Source: Spirochaetaceae bacterium
GTDB lineage: Bacteria; Spirochaetota; Spirochaetia; DSM-27196; SLST01
NCBI GenBank assembly: GCA_007118855.1
Contig: SKQU01000042.1
Coordinates: forward strand, 1 to 42,560
Length of the DNA stretch: 42,560 nt
Reading direction: 5' to 3'
In this document: one piece after another, positions 17,479 to 26,182 of the stretch
How positions within the stretch are numbered: the stretch's first letter is position 1
How the letters are laid out: each line of letters opens with the position of its first letter
Notes under the pieces: generated by a model
Database searches by the model: none
Seen by the model: only the letters and a program-made list of their open reading frames with translations
Told to the model about the DNA's origin: nothing
Position numbers and translations under genes: made by a program

Positions 17479-18529
17479 GCAACTCAGTGAACGCTACGAT
17501 GAGCTGAACAAGCTCATCATGGATCCGGACCTGCCGAAGGACCAGAAACGGTACCGGGAGGTCATGCAGGAACACTCCGCCCTGAGTGAGACGATGCGGA
17601 CCTATGAGGAACACCGCCGCGTCGCTGGCTCGCTGAGCGAAACGCGGCAGCTTCTCGATACCGAGACGGACAGCGCGATCCGCGAGATGGCGCGCGAGGA
17701 GCTCGAGACGCTCGAGGAGCAGCTCGCGGAGATCGAGGCCCGGCTGCGCCTCCTGCTCGTGCCCAAGGACCCGCTCGACCTGAAGAACGCCATCATGGAG
17801 ATCAGAGCCGGGACGGGAGGCGATGAGGCTGCGCTCTTCGCGGCTGATCTGTACAGGATGTACCAGCGCCTCAGCGAGACCCGGAACTGGAAGGTGGAGG
17901 TGATGAACAGCAACCCGACGGAGATCGGCGGGTTCAAGGAGATCGTCTTCTCCATCAGCGGCAGGAACGTCTACGGCGACCTCAAGTATGAGAGCGGCGT
18001 GCACCGGGTTCAGAGAGTACCGGAGACCGAGTCCGGGGGCCGCATCCACACGTCGGCCGTGACGGTGGCGGTCCTTCCTGAGGCCGAGGAGTCCGACGTG
18101 CAGGTCAACCAGGAGGACCTGCGGATCGACGTCTACCGCTCGTCCGGTCCGGGCGGACAGAGCGTCAACACGACCGACTCCGCGGTTCGGGTGACGCACA
18201 TCCCCACGGGTCTCGTCGTCACCTGCCAGGACGAGAAGTCGCAGCTGAAGAACAAGGCGAAGGCCCTTCGTGTCCTCAAGGCGCGCCTTTACGAGATGGA
18301 GCAGAGCCGACGACATGCCGAGGAGGCGGCGGCTCGCCGCAGTCAGATCGGGAGCGGCGACCGCAGCGAGCGTATACGCACCTATAACTTCCCTCAGAAC
18401 CGCTTCACCGACCACCGCATCAATCTCACGCTCTACCGTCTCGATTCCATCCTTGAGGGCGAGCTCGACGAAGCAATCGCCGCGCTCAAGATTACCGACA
18501 GGGAGGCGTATCTCAGAGACCATGCGTGA
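17462..18529 (+). CDS. prfA: Peptide chain release factor 1
   Basis: Recognises UAA and UAG stop codons and triggers peptide release on the ribosome. The 355-residue protein has the catalytic GGQ at residues 231-233 ([10 protein letters not shown]), which PrmC methylates. The codon-recognition tripeptide is PET (RVPETES) at the RF1 'PxT' position, which distinguishes it from RF2 (SPF). AGGAG lies five bases before the ATG at 17462, so I prefer it to the GTG three bases upstream. It overlaps both neighbours, and the order prfA-prmC-rel matches Borrelia, supporting a spirochaete origin. Confidence 0.96.
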   Translation: MIDKLEQLSERYDELNKLIMDPDLPKDQKRYREVMQEHSALSETMRTYEEHRRVAGSLSETRQLLDTETDSAIREMAREELETLEEQLAEIEARLRLLLVPKDPLDLKNAIMEIRAGTGGDEAALFAADLYRMYQRLSETRNWKVEVMNSNPTEIGGFKEIVFSISGRNVYGDLKYESGVHRVQRVPETESGGRIHTSAVTVAVLPEAEESDVQVNQEDLRIDVYRSSGPGGQSVNTTDSAVRVTHIPTGLVVTCQDEKSQLKNKAKALRVLKARLYEMEQSRRHAEEAAARRSQIGSGDRSERIRTYNFPQNRFTDHRINLTLYRLDSILEGELDEAIAALKITDREAYLRDHA

Positions 18530-19493
18530 CCTTCGCCCGGCAGATCGGGCGCGCGTCCGGGATGCGCTGCAGTGGGCGACGTCGAAGCTCAGTCAATGCA
18601 GTCACGAGGCGCCTGTCGGGTCGGCCGAGACCCCTTTTCTCGACTCCCTGCTGCTTCTCAGTCTGGCGACCGGCGAGCCCACCGAGCGTCTGCTCGCGTC
18701 AATGCCCGACGAAGTCAGCCGGGAGGCGATCGCCCGGTTCGTGAGGCTCGTCGACCAGCGGTGCCGCGGCACGCCTGTCAGCTACATCCGCGGAGTGAAG
18801 GAGTTCTACGGACGGCAGTTCACGGTGAACCCGGCGGTTCTCGTTCCGCGGCCGGACAGCGAGCTGGTTGTAGAGACCGCGATCGAGATCGTGGATCAAC
18901 TCGGGGACGGCGGCGAATCCGCGCACGTGCACGACGCGTGTACCGGATCGGGATGTATCGCGATCACGATCGCCGCCGAGCGACCCGCCATTATCGTCAG
19001 CGCATCGGATCTGGACCAAGGGGCTCTACTCGTAGCCGCGGCCAACCGTGATCGGCTGCTCGGGCCGCCCACCGACGGGGCGCACGTCGCCGGTCTGCCT
19101 TTGTGGCGGAGCGACGTCCTCGAGGCGCTCCCGCGCGAATCCAGGGCGCGGCGGCTGCCCCCGGCGAAGATAATCACCGCGAACCCTCCCTACCTGACCG
19201 ATACTGAATACGAGCACCTGCGCACCCGCGGCTGGCCCGAACCGGAGACGGCGCTTCGCGGCGGCGCCGACGGCCTTGAGCTCATCCGCACACTTGCGCG
19301 GCAGGCGGTGACGGTGCTGCCTCCGCTCGGGTATCTTGTGGTAGAGATCGGTGCCGGCCAGCGCTCGGCCTGTTCGAACGTGCTCGCGGATTGCGGATTC
19401 CATGAGATCGAGACGCGGCGCGACCTTGCGGGCCGGGATCGGGTGCTCGTGGCGCGCCGGTCGGCACAGAGGACCCATGGTAACGACGATTGA
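18522..19493 (+). CDS. prmC: Release factor glutamine methyltransferase
   Basis: Methylates the Gln of the GGQ motif of release factors using S-adenosylmethionine. The 323-residue protein has the helical N-terminal domain, then [13 protein letters not shown], the SAM-binding [11 protein letters not shown] block (about residues 140-150) and the substrate-binding NPPY motif (TANPPYLTD). The loop between the SAM motif and NPPY is longer than in E. coli PrmC as I remember it. The ATG at 18522 lies inside prfA, eight bases before its end, and the 3' end overlaps rel by 17 bases, so enzyme and substrate are co-translated. Confidence 0.93.
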   Translation: MRDLRPADRARVRDALQWATSKLSQCSHEAPVGSAETPFLDSLLLLSLATGEPTERLLASMPDEVSREAIARFVRLVDQRCRGTPVSYIRGVKEFYGRQFTVNPAVLVPRPDSELVVETAIEIVDQLGDGGESAHVHDACTGSGCIAITIAAERPAIIVSASDLDQGALLVAAANRDRLLGPPTDGAHVAGLPLWRSDVLEALPRESRARRLPPAKIITANPPYLTDTEYEHLRTRGWPEPETALRGGADGLELIRTLARQAVTVLPPLGYLVVEIGAGQRSACSNVLADCGFHEIETRRDLAGRDRVLVARRSAQRTHGNDD

Positions 19494-21549
19494 GGAGTTC
19501 GAAACACTTCTTGAGGCTTACTCACAGGAGGACCGGGAGACGATCGTCCGCGCGGCGGTGAAAAGCCGCGAGCTGCACGAGGGACAGGTGCGCGAGAGCG
19601 GCGAGCCGTTCCTCGTACACCCGCTGCAAGTCGCCGAAATACTGATCGGCCTGCGGCTCGACGCAGCGGCAATCGTGAGCGCGCTTCTGCACGACGTGCT
19701 CGAAGACACGGTCATGACGCGAACCGAGCTCAGACAGGAGTTCGGCAAGGACGTCGAGCAACTGGTCAACGGCGTCACCAAAATCGCCGCGGTGAAAGCG
19801 AAGAACAAGAGCCTCCAGACGACCGAGACGATCCGGAAGATGCTCTTCGCCATGGTCAAGGACATCCGGGTCATCCTCATCAAGCTCGCGGACAAGCTCC
19901 ATAACATGCGCACGCTCGAGTACAAGAAGGAGCTCCGCCGTCGCGCCATTGCCCAGGAGACGCTCGACATCTACGCCCCGCTCGCCGGAAGACTCGGTAT
20001 CGCCTGGCTCAAGGACGAGCTCGAGGACCTTGCGCTCAAGCACATCAACAAGGAGGCCTACGAGCAGATCAAGGCCTACGTGGCTCAGAAGCGCACGGAG
20101 CGATCGGACTACCTCGAGCGCATAGAAGGGTCGATCGCCGCGGCGGCCGATGACGCCGGCATCAGCATCGAGGTTGAAACGCGTGCCAAGCATTTCTACT
20201 CCATCTACGAAAAGATGCGCCGACGGGGCAAGGAACTCGATGATATATTCGACCTGCTCGGCACCCGGATCGTCTGTGACAATGCGACCGATTGCTACAC
20301 GCTGCTCGGTCTCGTCCACCGGGTCTGGCCTCCGATCGAGGGACGGTTCAAGGACTACATTGCCATGCCGAAGGCAAACAAGTACCAGAGCCTGCACACG
20401 ACGGTCATGGGATTCGACGGCAGGCTACTCGAGATTCAGATCCGCACCCGGGAAATGCACCAGATAGCCGAGTACGGAATCGCCGCGCATTGGGTCTACA
20501 AACAGGGACTCACCCGCGAGGAAACTCGTTCGCACGACCTCGCCATCCTGCATCGCGTCCGCGATCTCGGGGCGATCCGCCTGACTTCCAATGAGTTCCT
20601 CGAGGAGATCAAGCAGGAGATCCTCAAGGACTCGATCTACGTCTTCACGCCGAAGGGGGACGTGATCCAGCTTCCCCGCGGAGCAACGGCGATAGACTTC
20701 GCCTATCACATTCACACGGAAGTCGGTCACCACACGATGGCGGCAAAGGCCGACGGCTCGATCATCCCGCTTCGGGCAGAGCTGAAGAACACCCAGGTCA
20801 TCGAGATCATCACCTCCCCGCACGCGCACCCGCATCTCAACTGGCTGCGCTACGCGCGCACCACCCGCACCCGTCAGAAGATCAGACAGTGGCTCAACAA
20901 AAACGACGAGAGCCTCATCCTGGACAAGAGTATCGTCGCCCGAAAGAAGGCCGCTGAACCCGTCGAAGAAGCGGCAGAGCCGGACCGCGCGAGGGAGATC
21001 GAAGAAGATACGCACGAGCCGACGACGGTGATCGACCCCCAGAAGGTGGGGGTTCGAGTCGGCGATGAGCGCAACATGATGATACATTTCGCCCGTTGCT
21101 GCCACCCGACGACCGGCGATGAGATCGTGGGTTATATTTCGCGTGGACGCGGCATCATCGTACACCGGCAGGACTGCAACAATCTTGCAGGTATCCCGGA
21201 TTTCGAGACGCGGTCGATCGAGGTGGAGTGGGAGACCGTTTCACCGCGCGAGACGCGAAGGTTCCGGGTGGTCGCGCGCAGAACCTTTGATCTGTTCAGC
21301 GAGATCGAGGGCGCTATCCGCAAGTTCCACGGCAATCTCATTGAGGGTCGAGTCGAGGAGATGGACGACGGCAGACTCAACGCCCAGTTCACCGTGGAGC
21401 TCGACCGGCGGGACGACTTCAAGAAGGTCATGAAGAGCGTCCGGTTGATACCCCAAGTACTCAATATCACCGCCATCTCCGGGATGGGCGACCAACGCTA
21501 CGCGGAATCTGCCCCGCTTGACTACGCTGCCGGAAGAGAGAAGCCATGA
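19477..21549 (+). CDS. rel: Bifunctional (p)ppGpp synthetase/hydrolase (RSH family)
   Basis: A 690-residue stringent-response enzyme. The N-terminal HD hydrolase domain keeps its metal site (HPLQVAEIL, LLHDVLEDT with His72-Asp73, and KLADKLHNMR). The synthetase domain has RAKHFYSIYEKM and the RFKD motif at 290-293 followed by YIAMPKANKYQSLHT. RFKD (rather than EXDD) is the mark of bifunctional Rel/SpoT enzymes. A TGS domain begins near residue 388 (YVFTPKGDVIQLP) and a C-terminal ACT domain near 595. Both activities therefore look intact. The ATG at 19477 overlaps prmC, and the stop overlaps the start of the small DHp-like gene (ATGA). Confidence 0.95.
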   Translation: MVTTIEEFETLLEAYSQEDRETIVRAAVKSRELHEGQVRESGEPFLVHPLQVAEILIGLRLDAAAIVSALLHDVLEDTVMTRTELRQEFGKDVEQLVNGVTKIAAVKAKNKSLQTTETIRKMLFAMVKDIRVILIKLADKLHNMRTLEYKKELRRRAIAQETLDIYAPLAGRLGIAWLKDELEDLALKHINKEAYEQIKAYVAQKRTERSDYLERIEGSIAAAADDAGISIEVETRAKHFYSIYEKMRRRGKELDDIFDLLGTRIVCDNATDCYTLLGLVHRVWPPIEGRFKDYIAMPKANKYQSLHTTVMGFDGRLLEIQIRTREMHQIAEYGIAAHWVYKQGLTREETRSHDLAILHRVRDLGAIRLTSNEFLEEIKQEILKDSIYVFTPKGDVIQLPRGATAIDFAYHIHTEVGHHTMAAKADGSIIPLRAELKNTQVIEIITSPHAHPHLNWLRYARTTRTRQKIRQWLNKNDESLILDKSIVARKKAAEPVEEAAEPDRAREIEEDTHEPTTVIDPQKVGVRVGDERNMMIHFARCCHPTTGDEIVGYISRGRGIIVHRQDCNNLAGIPDFETRSIEVEWETVSPRETRRFRVVARRTFDLFSEIEGAIRKFHGNLIEGRVEEMDDGRLNAQFTVELDRRDDFKKVMKSVRLIPQVLNITAISGMGDQRYAESAPLDYAAGREKP

Positions 21550-21767
21550 GTGAGTCGGGTGCGATCCGTCAGATCATCCACGAGCTGAACAACGCGCTTG
21601 CGCGCATACTAACCACCGCCGAGTTGATCGCCACCGACCCGGGCGGTGAGCAGACCGCGGTCGACGCGGAAAGCATTCGCGCCGCGGCGCTCGACGGACG
21701 CGAGCTGGTTGCGCGACTGCATCGGTATGCCCTTGAGGATGAAGACGATGAACATCGTCCTTGTTGA
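21546..21767 (+). CDS. Orphan histidine-kinase DHp (HisKA-like) domain protein
   Basis: A 73-residue protein that consists almost entirely of what looks like one DHp helical hairpin. The H-box reads IIHELNNALARILTTAELI, with candidate phospho-acceptor His12. This resembles the HDFNN-type H-box of hybrid sensor kinases, and the second helix reads SIRAAALDGRELVARLHRYAL. No ATPase domain, sensor or receiver follows. Its ATG overlaps the rel stop (ATGA), and its last 20 bases overlap trmL, so it sits inside a translationally coupled run and is unlikely to be chance. It could act as a phosphotransfer relay, or dimerise with a full kinase. The role is unknown; the domain call is mine, from pattern only. 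Confidence 0.65.
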   Translation: MSESGAIRQIIHELNNALARILTTAELIATDPGGEQTAVDAESIRAAALDGRELVARLHRYALEDEDDEHRPC

Positions 21768-22239
21768 GCCGGAGATTCCCCAGAATACCGGCAACGTCGC
21801 GCGAACCTGTGCCGCGCTCGGAGCCACGCTCCACCTGGTGCACCCGCTCGGATTCCGCGTTGACGACCGGGCGCTCCGCAGAGCCGGTCTCGACTACTGG
21901 CATCTGCTGGAGGTCCGCCATCACGCCTCGTACGACGACTTCACCGCCGGCGTCGATCCGGACGACCTGGTGCTGTTCACCAGCCGCGCCGCCGTCGCCT
22001 ACACCGGGATCGAGTATTCCGGCGCTGCATACCTCGTCTTCGGAAGCGAATCGCGCGGATTGCCGCAGGAGATCCTCAGAACGCACAGCGGCCCGACCGT
22101 GCGGATACCCACGGTCAGCGATGCGCGATGCCTGAACCTGAGCAATGCCGTGGCGGTCGCGGCGTACGAGGCGGCCCGACAGAGCGGCTTCGCGGGGCTG
22201 CAGACGAGCCGGTTTCTTGAGGGGGGTCTCTTCGATTGA
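21748..22239 (+). CDS. trmL: tRNA (cytidine(34)-2'-O)-methyltransferase
   Basis: A 163-residue SPOUT-class enzyme that 2'-O-methylates the wobble base of certain leucine tRNAs. The start MNIVLVEPEIPQNTGNVARTC is the family's N-terminal signature. The SAM-binding knot shows VFGSESRGLP and the C-terminal IPTVSDARCLNLSNAVAVAAYE. The canonical residues are in place and the length fits. I use the ATG at 21748, with GAGGA nine bases upstream; an in-frame ATG at 21739 is possible. It ends the run of overlapping genes. Confidence 0.93.
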   Translation: MNIVLVEPEIPQNTGNVARTCAALGATLHLVHPLGFRVDDRALRRAGLDYWHLLEVRHHASYDDFTAGVDPDDLVLFTSRAAVAYTGIEYSGAAYLVFGSESRGLPQEILRTHSGPTVRIPTVSDARCLNLSNAVAVAAYEAARQSGFAGLQTSRFLEGGLFD

Positions 22240-22264
22240 AGCGGGCGCCCGGCCCGCATATGAT
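22236..22264 (+). promoter_or_regulatory. Leaderless promoter of the NeuB-like gene
   Basis: TTGAAG (22236-22241, over the trmL stop codon) and TATGAT (22259-22264) are 17 bases apart. Six bases follow before the ATG at 22271, so the transcript should start on the A of the start codon. No Shine-Dalgarno sequence is present. Confidence 0.65.
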
Positions 22265-22270
22265 GCATGC

Positions 22271-23362
22271 ATGGCGGATACCTACATTGTGGCGGAGATC
22301 GGCACGGCTCATGCGGGCGATCTCACTCTGGCAACGGAGCTCATTGACGCGGCGCGCGAAGCGGGGGCGGACTGCGCAAAGTTCCAGTACGTGATCGCGG
22401 ACGAGATCGTCCATCCTGCAACAGGCGCCGTCACGCTTCCCGGTGGGCCTACGCCCCTCTACGAGCGATTCCGCGCGATCGAGCAGCCGCCTTCCTTCTA
22501 CGAGCACTTGATGACAGCCTGCAGTTCGGCGGGCATCGACTTCCTGTGCACACCGTTCGGGACCGCGAGCGCTCGCGCGCTCAAGGAGATGGGCCCGTCG
22601 GCGCTGAAGATCGCCTCGCCGGAGCTCAACCACACCGACCTGCTGCGCGAGGTCGCCGGCTATGGCCTGCCGCTCATCATCAGTAGCGGCGTATCACAGC
22701 TCTGCGACATTGAGTACGCCCTGTCCCTGACCGGTCGAGAGCGGGTGACGCTCCTGCACTGCATAACCGCCTATCCGGCGCCCGAGGAGGAGTACAACCT
22801 GCGCCTCATTCCCGCGCTTCACCGCATCTTCGGGGTCCCCGTCGGCCTCTCGGATCACAGCGGTGACCCGCAGCTCGTCCCTGGACTGGCCGCGGCACTC
22901 GGCGCGACCGTTGTGGAGAAGCACATCACCCTCTCGCGGGACGGAACGGGACTCGACGATCCGATCGCGCTCGAGCCGGCCATGTTCACCCGCATGGCGG
23001 CAGCCGTGCGGCGCGTCGACGCGATACGTTCGCTCGATCCGCATGAGGGGTCGAAGAAGGTGATTGGTGAGTTCAAAGCGGAGTACGGAGCCTCCCGCGT
23101 AGAAGCCGTTCTCGGCACCGGGATTAAGCGTCTCGCGGCGCGCGAAGCGGGCTCCTACCGAACCACGCGTCGGTCCCTGCTTGCAGTCCGGGATCTTCCG
23201 GCCGGTCGCGTGCTGGAAGCGGCGGACGTCGCGCCGCTGCGCTCGGAAACACTCACTCCGGGCCTGGAACCGAGGTTCGCGCAGACGGTGACGGGGGCGC
23301 GGCTTCACAGGCCGCTCGCCTCAGGCGAGGGTCTGCGGTGGGAACACCTGCTCAGCCGGTAG
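22271..23362 (+). CDS. NeuB-family nonulosonate (sialic acid-type) synthase
   Basis: Condenses phosphoenolpyruvate with an N-acyl-mannosamine-type sugar to make a nonulosonic acid. The 363-residue protein has the TIM-barrel NeuB domain ([61 protein letters not shown]) and a C-terminal SAF/antifreeze-like domain (about residues 290-363; [23 protein letters not shown]). It could make sialic, legionaminic or pseudaminic acid; sequence alone does not decide. No epimerase, cytidylyltransferase or glycosyltransferase lies nearby. The 3' end overlaps the end of the convergent aconitase gene by 11 bases. Confidence 0.85.
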   Translation: MADTYIVAEIGTAHAGDLTLATELIDAAREAGADCAKFQYVIADEIVHPATGAVTLPGGPTPLYERFRAIEQPPSFYEHLMTACSSAGIDFLCTPFGTASARALKEMGPSALKIASPELNHTDLLREVAGYGLPLIISSGVSQLCDIEYALSLTGRERVTLLHCITAYPAPEEEYNLRLIPALHRIFGVPVGLSDHSGDPQLVPGLAAALGATVVEKHITLSRDGTGLDDPIALEPAMFTRMAAAVRRVDAIRSLDPHEGSKKVIGEFKAEYGASRVEAVLGTGIKRLAAREAGSYRTTRRSLLAVRDLPAGRVLEAADVAPLRSETLTPGLEPRFAQTVTGARLHRPLASGEGLRWEHLLSR

Positions 23363-26075
23363 CGGACCCTTCTGAGAGGAACCGGCGCAGGACCGCCTGC
23401 AGGATGCCTCCGTTGCGGTAGTAGTCGATCTCCACGGGCGTGTCGAGCCGGCAGATCGCGGTGAAGTCGACCTTGCGCCCGTCTTCACCGGTGGCGACAA
23501 CCTGCACCACTACTCCGGGACGAACCTGTTCGTCAATGGCGACCGCATACGCCTCGCGTCCGCTGAGCCCAAGGCTCGCGGCGTTCTGCCCCGACATGAA
23601 CTGAAGCGGCAGCACACCCATACCCACGAGATTGCTGCGATGGATGCGCTCGTAGCTCTCGGCGATGGCGGCCCGGACCCCAAGCAGGTAGGTCCCCTTC
23701 GCGGCCCAGTCCCGGCTCGAGCCCATTCCGTAGTCCTTGCCGCCGAGGATGATCGTGGGAACGCCCTCCTGCGCGTAGCGCAGGCTCGCGCTGTGGATGT
23801 CCATCCGGTCGCCGCTGGGAAAGTGGGTCGTGACGCTGCCTTCGGTGCCCGGCGCCACGAGGTTGCGGAACCGGATGTTTGCAAAGGTTCCCCGGGTCAT
23901 GACCCGATCGTTGCCGCGTCGACTGCCGTAGCTGTTGAACTCTTCGACCCCAACGCCCTGCTCGAGCAGGTATCTTCCGGCCGGACTCGCCGGGTCTATG
24001 GGACCCGCGGGACTGATGTGGTCGGTGGTCGTGCTGTCGCCGGCCATGACGAGGACGCGGGCGTTCTCGATCGCTGATATGGGCTCCACGTCCATCTTCA
24101 TGTCCGTGAAGAAGGGCGGCTCCTGGATATAGGTGCTCGACTCACGCCAGGGGTAGATCTCGCTCGCGGAGAGCGAGATCGCATTCCACTGGGGGTTGGA
24201 GGACTCGAGGCCGCCGTAGCTCTCGATGAAGGCTTCCCGGTCGAGCGCCTTCCTCACGTACGCGGCGAGCTCCTCGTCCTCCGGCCAGATGTCCGAGAGG
24301 TAGACGGGCGTTCCATCGGCCCCGGTTCCCAGAGGATCCTTCGTCAGGTCGACATCAACGGTCCCGGCGAGCGCGTACGCGACAACGAGCGGCGGCGAGG
24401 CGAGGAAGTTTGCCTTGACGTGAGGATTGATGCGGCCCTCGAAATTGCGGTTCCCGGAGAGCACACCGGCCACGACGAGATCGCCCTCCTCGATCCCCTT
24501 CGCGATGTTGGGCGGGATCGGACCGCTGTTCCCGATGCACGTGGTGCAGCCGTACCCGACGAGGTAGAACCCGAGCTTCTCAAGGTACGGCATCAGCCCG
24601 GCGCGGACGAGATACTCGGTGACCACCATGCTTCCCGGCGCGAAACTCGTCTTCACCCACGGCTTCGAGGCGAGTCCGGCTTCCACGGCTCGCTTCGCGA
24701 GGAGTCCGGCCCCCATCAGGACGGCCGGATTCGAGGTATTCGTGCAACTCGTGATCGCGGCGATGACCACGTCACCGTGAGTCAGCGGCCCGCGCATCCC
24801 GTCGTTGTACTCGACCTCCTCTCGTCTGTCCGCTTCCTCGTCGCCGAGCGCGAACCCGCGGTTCTCGACCGGCGCGCGAAGCATCGTCTTCCAGTTCTCT
24901 TTGAGCTCGCGGATCGCAACCCGATCCTGGGGCCGCTTGGGACCCGCCATACTCGGCTCAACCGACGACAGATCGATCTCAACGATTTCCTGGAACTCCG
25001 GGTCGTCCGAGTTGTCGGTGCGAAAGACCCCCTGTTCCTTGGTGTACCGCTCGACGAGATCGATGAGCTCCTCCGGGCGACCGGTTGCGTAGAGATACTG
25101 CAGCGTCTGATCATCGACCGGGAAGTAGCCGACGGTCGCGCCGTACTCCGGGGCCATATTGGAGATCGTCGCGCGATCGGGCACCGTCATCGTGGAGAGC
25201 CCGGTTCCGAAGAACTCGACGAATCTGCCCACCACGCCATGCGCGCGCAGCGTCTGGGTCACGACGAGCACGAGATCCGTTGCGGTCACGCCGGGATCGA
25301 GCTTGCCGGTGAGCTTCACGCCGACGACACCGGGGGCGAGCATGTAGACGGGCTGACCGAGCATCGCCGCCTCGGCCTCGATGCCGCCGACCCCCCATCC
25401 GACAACCCCAACGCCGTTGATCATCGGTGTGTGACTGTCGGTTCCGACGAGCGAATCAAAGTAGGCGATCCGTCTGCCGTCTATATCACGCGACTGAACG
25501 ACCGGAGCGAGGTATTCGAGGTTGACCTGGTGACAGATGCCGCTCGCGGGGGGAACCACGTCGAAGTTGCGCAGCGCGCCCTGTCCCCAGCGCAGGAACT
25601 CATATCGCTCCTGGTTGCGGGCGAACTCGATCTCGGCGTTCTGCTTGAGCGCGTCCGGGCTGTTGAACACGTCGACCTGCACCGAATGGTCGATTACGAG
25701 GTTCACCGGCAGCTGCGGGTTTATCTTCGCAGGGTCTCCTCCCAGCCGTGCCATCGCCGACCGCATGGCCGCGAGATCTACAACACACGGCACTCCGGTG
25801 AAGTCCTGCAGCAGAACACGCGAGGGACTGAACGGGATCTCGAGCTCACCGGGGTGGTGCGGATCATAGCCGCAGAAGAGCGCCACATGGTCGTCGGTGA
25901 TCTCCTTCCCGTTCACGCCCCGGACGACCGACTCGGCGAGCACCCTGATAGACACCGGCATTCGCGCGAGACCGCCGAATCCGGCCTCCTCGAGTCTGCG
26001 GAGGCTGTAGTAATCCACCCGGCCTTGCCCACTCTGGAAGGAATCGATAACGTCATACCTGCTGGAATCGCTCAT
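23352..26075 (-). CDS. acnA: Aconitate hydratase (AcnA/IRP1 type)
   Basis: Interconverts citrate and isocitrate through a 4Fe-4S cluster. The 907-residue length and domain order match AcnA. Cluster cysteines are in TSCTNTSNP and [11 protein letters not shown], and substrate-site blocks include [29 protein letters not shown] and [17 protein letters not shown]. The ATG at 26075 gives the expected N-terminus and follows GAGGG by five bases. Its promoter is back-to-back with that of the E1/lipoyl/KASIII fusion. A full-length aconitase suggests an oxidative or partial citrate cycle, unlike the reduced metabolism of host-bound spirochaetes such as Borrelia. Confidence 0.96.
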   Translation of the reverse strand: MSDSSRYDVIDSFQSGQGRVDYYSLRRLEEAGFGGLARMPVSIRVLAESVVRGVNGKEITDDHVALFCGYDPHHPGELEIPFSPSRVLLQDFTGVPCVVDLAAMRSAMARLGGDPAKINPQLPVNLVIDHSVQVDVFNSPDALKQNAEIEFARNQERYEFLRWGQGALRNFDVVPPASGICHQVNLEYLAPVVQSRDIDGRRIAYFDSLVGTDSHTPMINGVGVVGWGVGGIEAEAAMLGQPVYMLAPGVVGVKLTGKLDPGVTATDLVLVVTQTLRAHGVVGRFVEFFGTGLSTMTVPDRATISNMAPEYGATVGYFPVDDQTLQYLYATGRPEELIDLVERYTKEQGVFRTDNSDDPEFQEIVEIDLSSVEPSMAGPKRPQDRVAIRELKENWKTMLRAPVENRGFALGDEEADRREEVEYNDGMRGPLTHGDVVIAAITSCTNTSNPAVLMGAGLLAKRAVEAGLASKPWVKTSFAPGSMVVTEYLVRAGLMPYLEKLGFYLVGYGCTTCIGNSGPIPPNIAKGIEEGDLVVAGVLSGNRNFEGRINPHVKANFLASPPLVVAYALAGTVDVDLTKDPLGTGADGTPVYLSDIWPEDEELAAYVRKALDREAFIESYGGLESSNPQWNAISLSASEIYPWRESSTYIQEPPFFTDMKMDVEPISAIENARVLVMAGDSTTTDHISPAGPIDPASPAGRYLLEQGVGVEEFNSYGSRRGNDRVMTRGTFANIRFRNLVAPGTEGSVTTHFPSGDRMDIHSASLRYAQEGVPTIILGGKDYGMGSSRDWAAKGTYLLGVRAAIAESYERIHRSNLVGMGVLPLQFMSGQNAASLGLSGREAYAVAIDEQVRPGVVVQVVATGEDGRKVDFTAICRLDTPVEIDYYRNGGILQAVLRRFLSEGSATG

Positions 26076-26091
26076 GGACACCCTCGCGCAG

Positions 26092-26120
26092 AATATAGCC
26101 GGTCGCCAAGGTGACTTCAA
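26092..26120 (-). promoter_or_regulatory. Promoter of acnA
   Basis: On the minus strand TTGAAG (26120-26115) and TATATT (26097-26092) are 17 bases apart. The transcript should start near 26085, giving a leader of about ten bases that carries a GAGGG ribosome binding site. Its -35 box overlaps the -35 of the divergent promoter at 26111-26140 by two bases. Confidence 0.65.
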
Positions 26121-26140
26121 GTCGGCCCGCGTGGTATAGT
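26111..26140 (+). promoter_or_regulatory. Promoter and ribosome binding site of the E1/lipoyl/KASIII fusion gene
   Basis: GTGACT (26111-26116) and TATAGT (26135-26140) with an 18-base spacer. The predicted transcript has a leader of about 36 bases and a strong AAGGAGAG ribosome binding site before the ATG at 26183. This gene is thus conventionally led, unlike several neighbours. Confidence 0.55.
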
Positions 26141-26182
26141 TTACACAGAATATGATCAGTTTGGTCAGCGAAGGAGAGACCG

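Noticed and set aside
24420-26114. 564-codon plus-strand frame opposite acnA
   Set aside because: Antisense to a full-length aconitase with all cluster motifs. It is rich in Arg, His, Asp and Glu as expected for a shadow frame.
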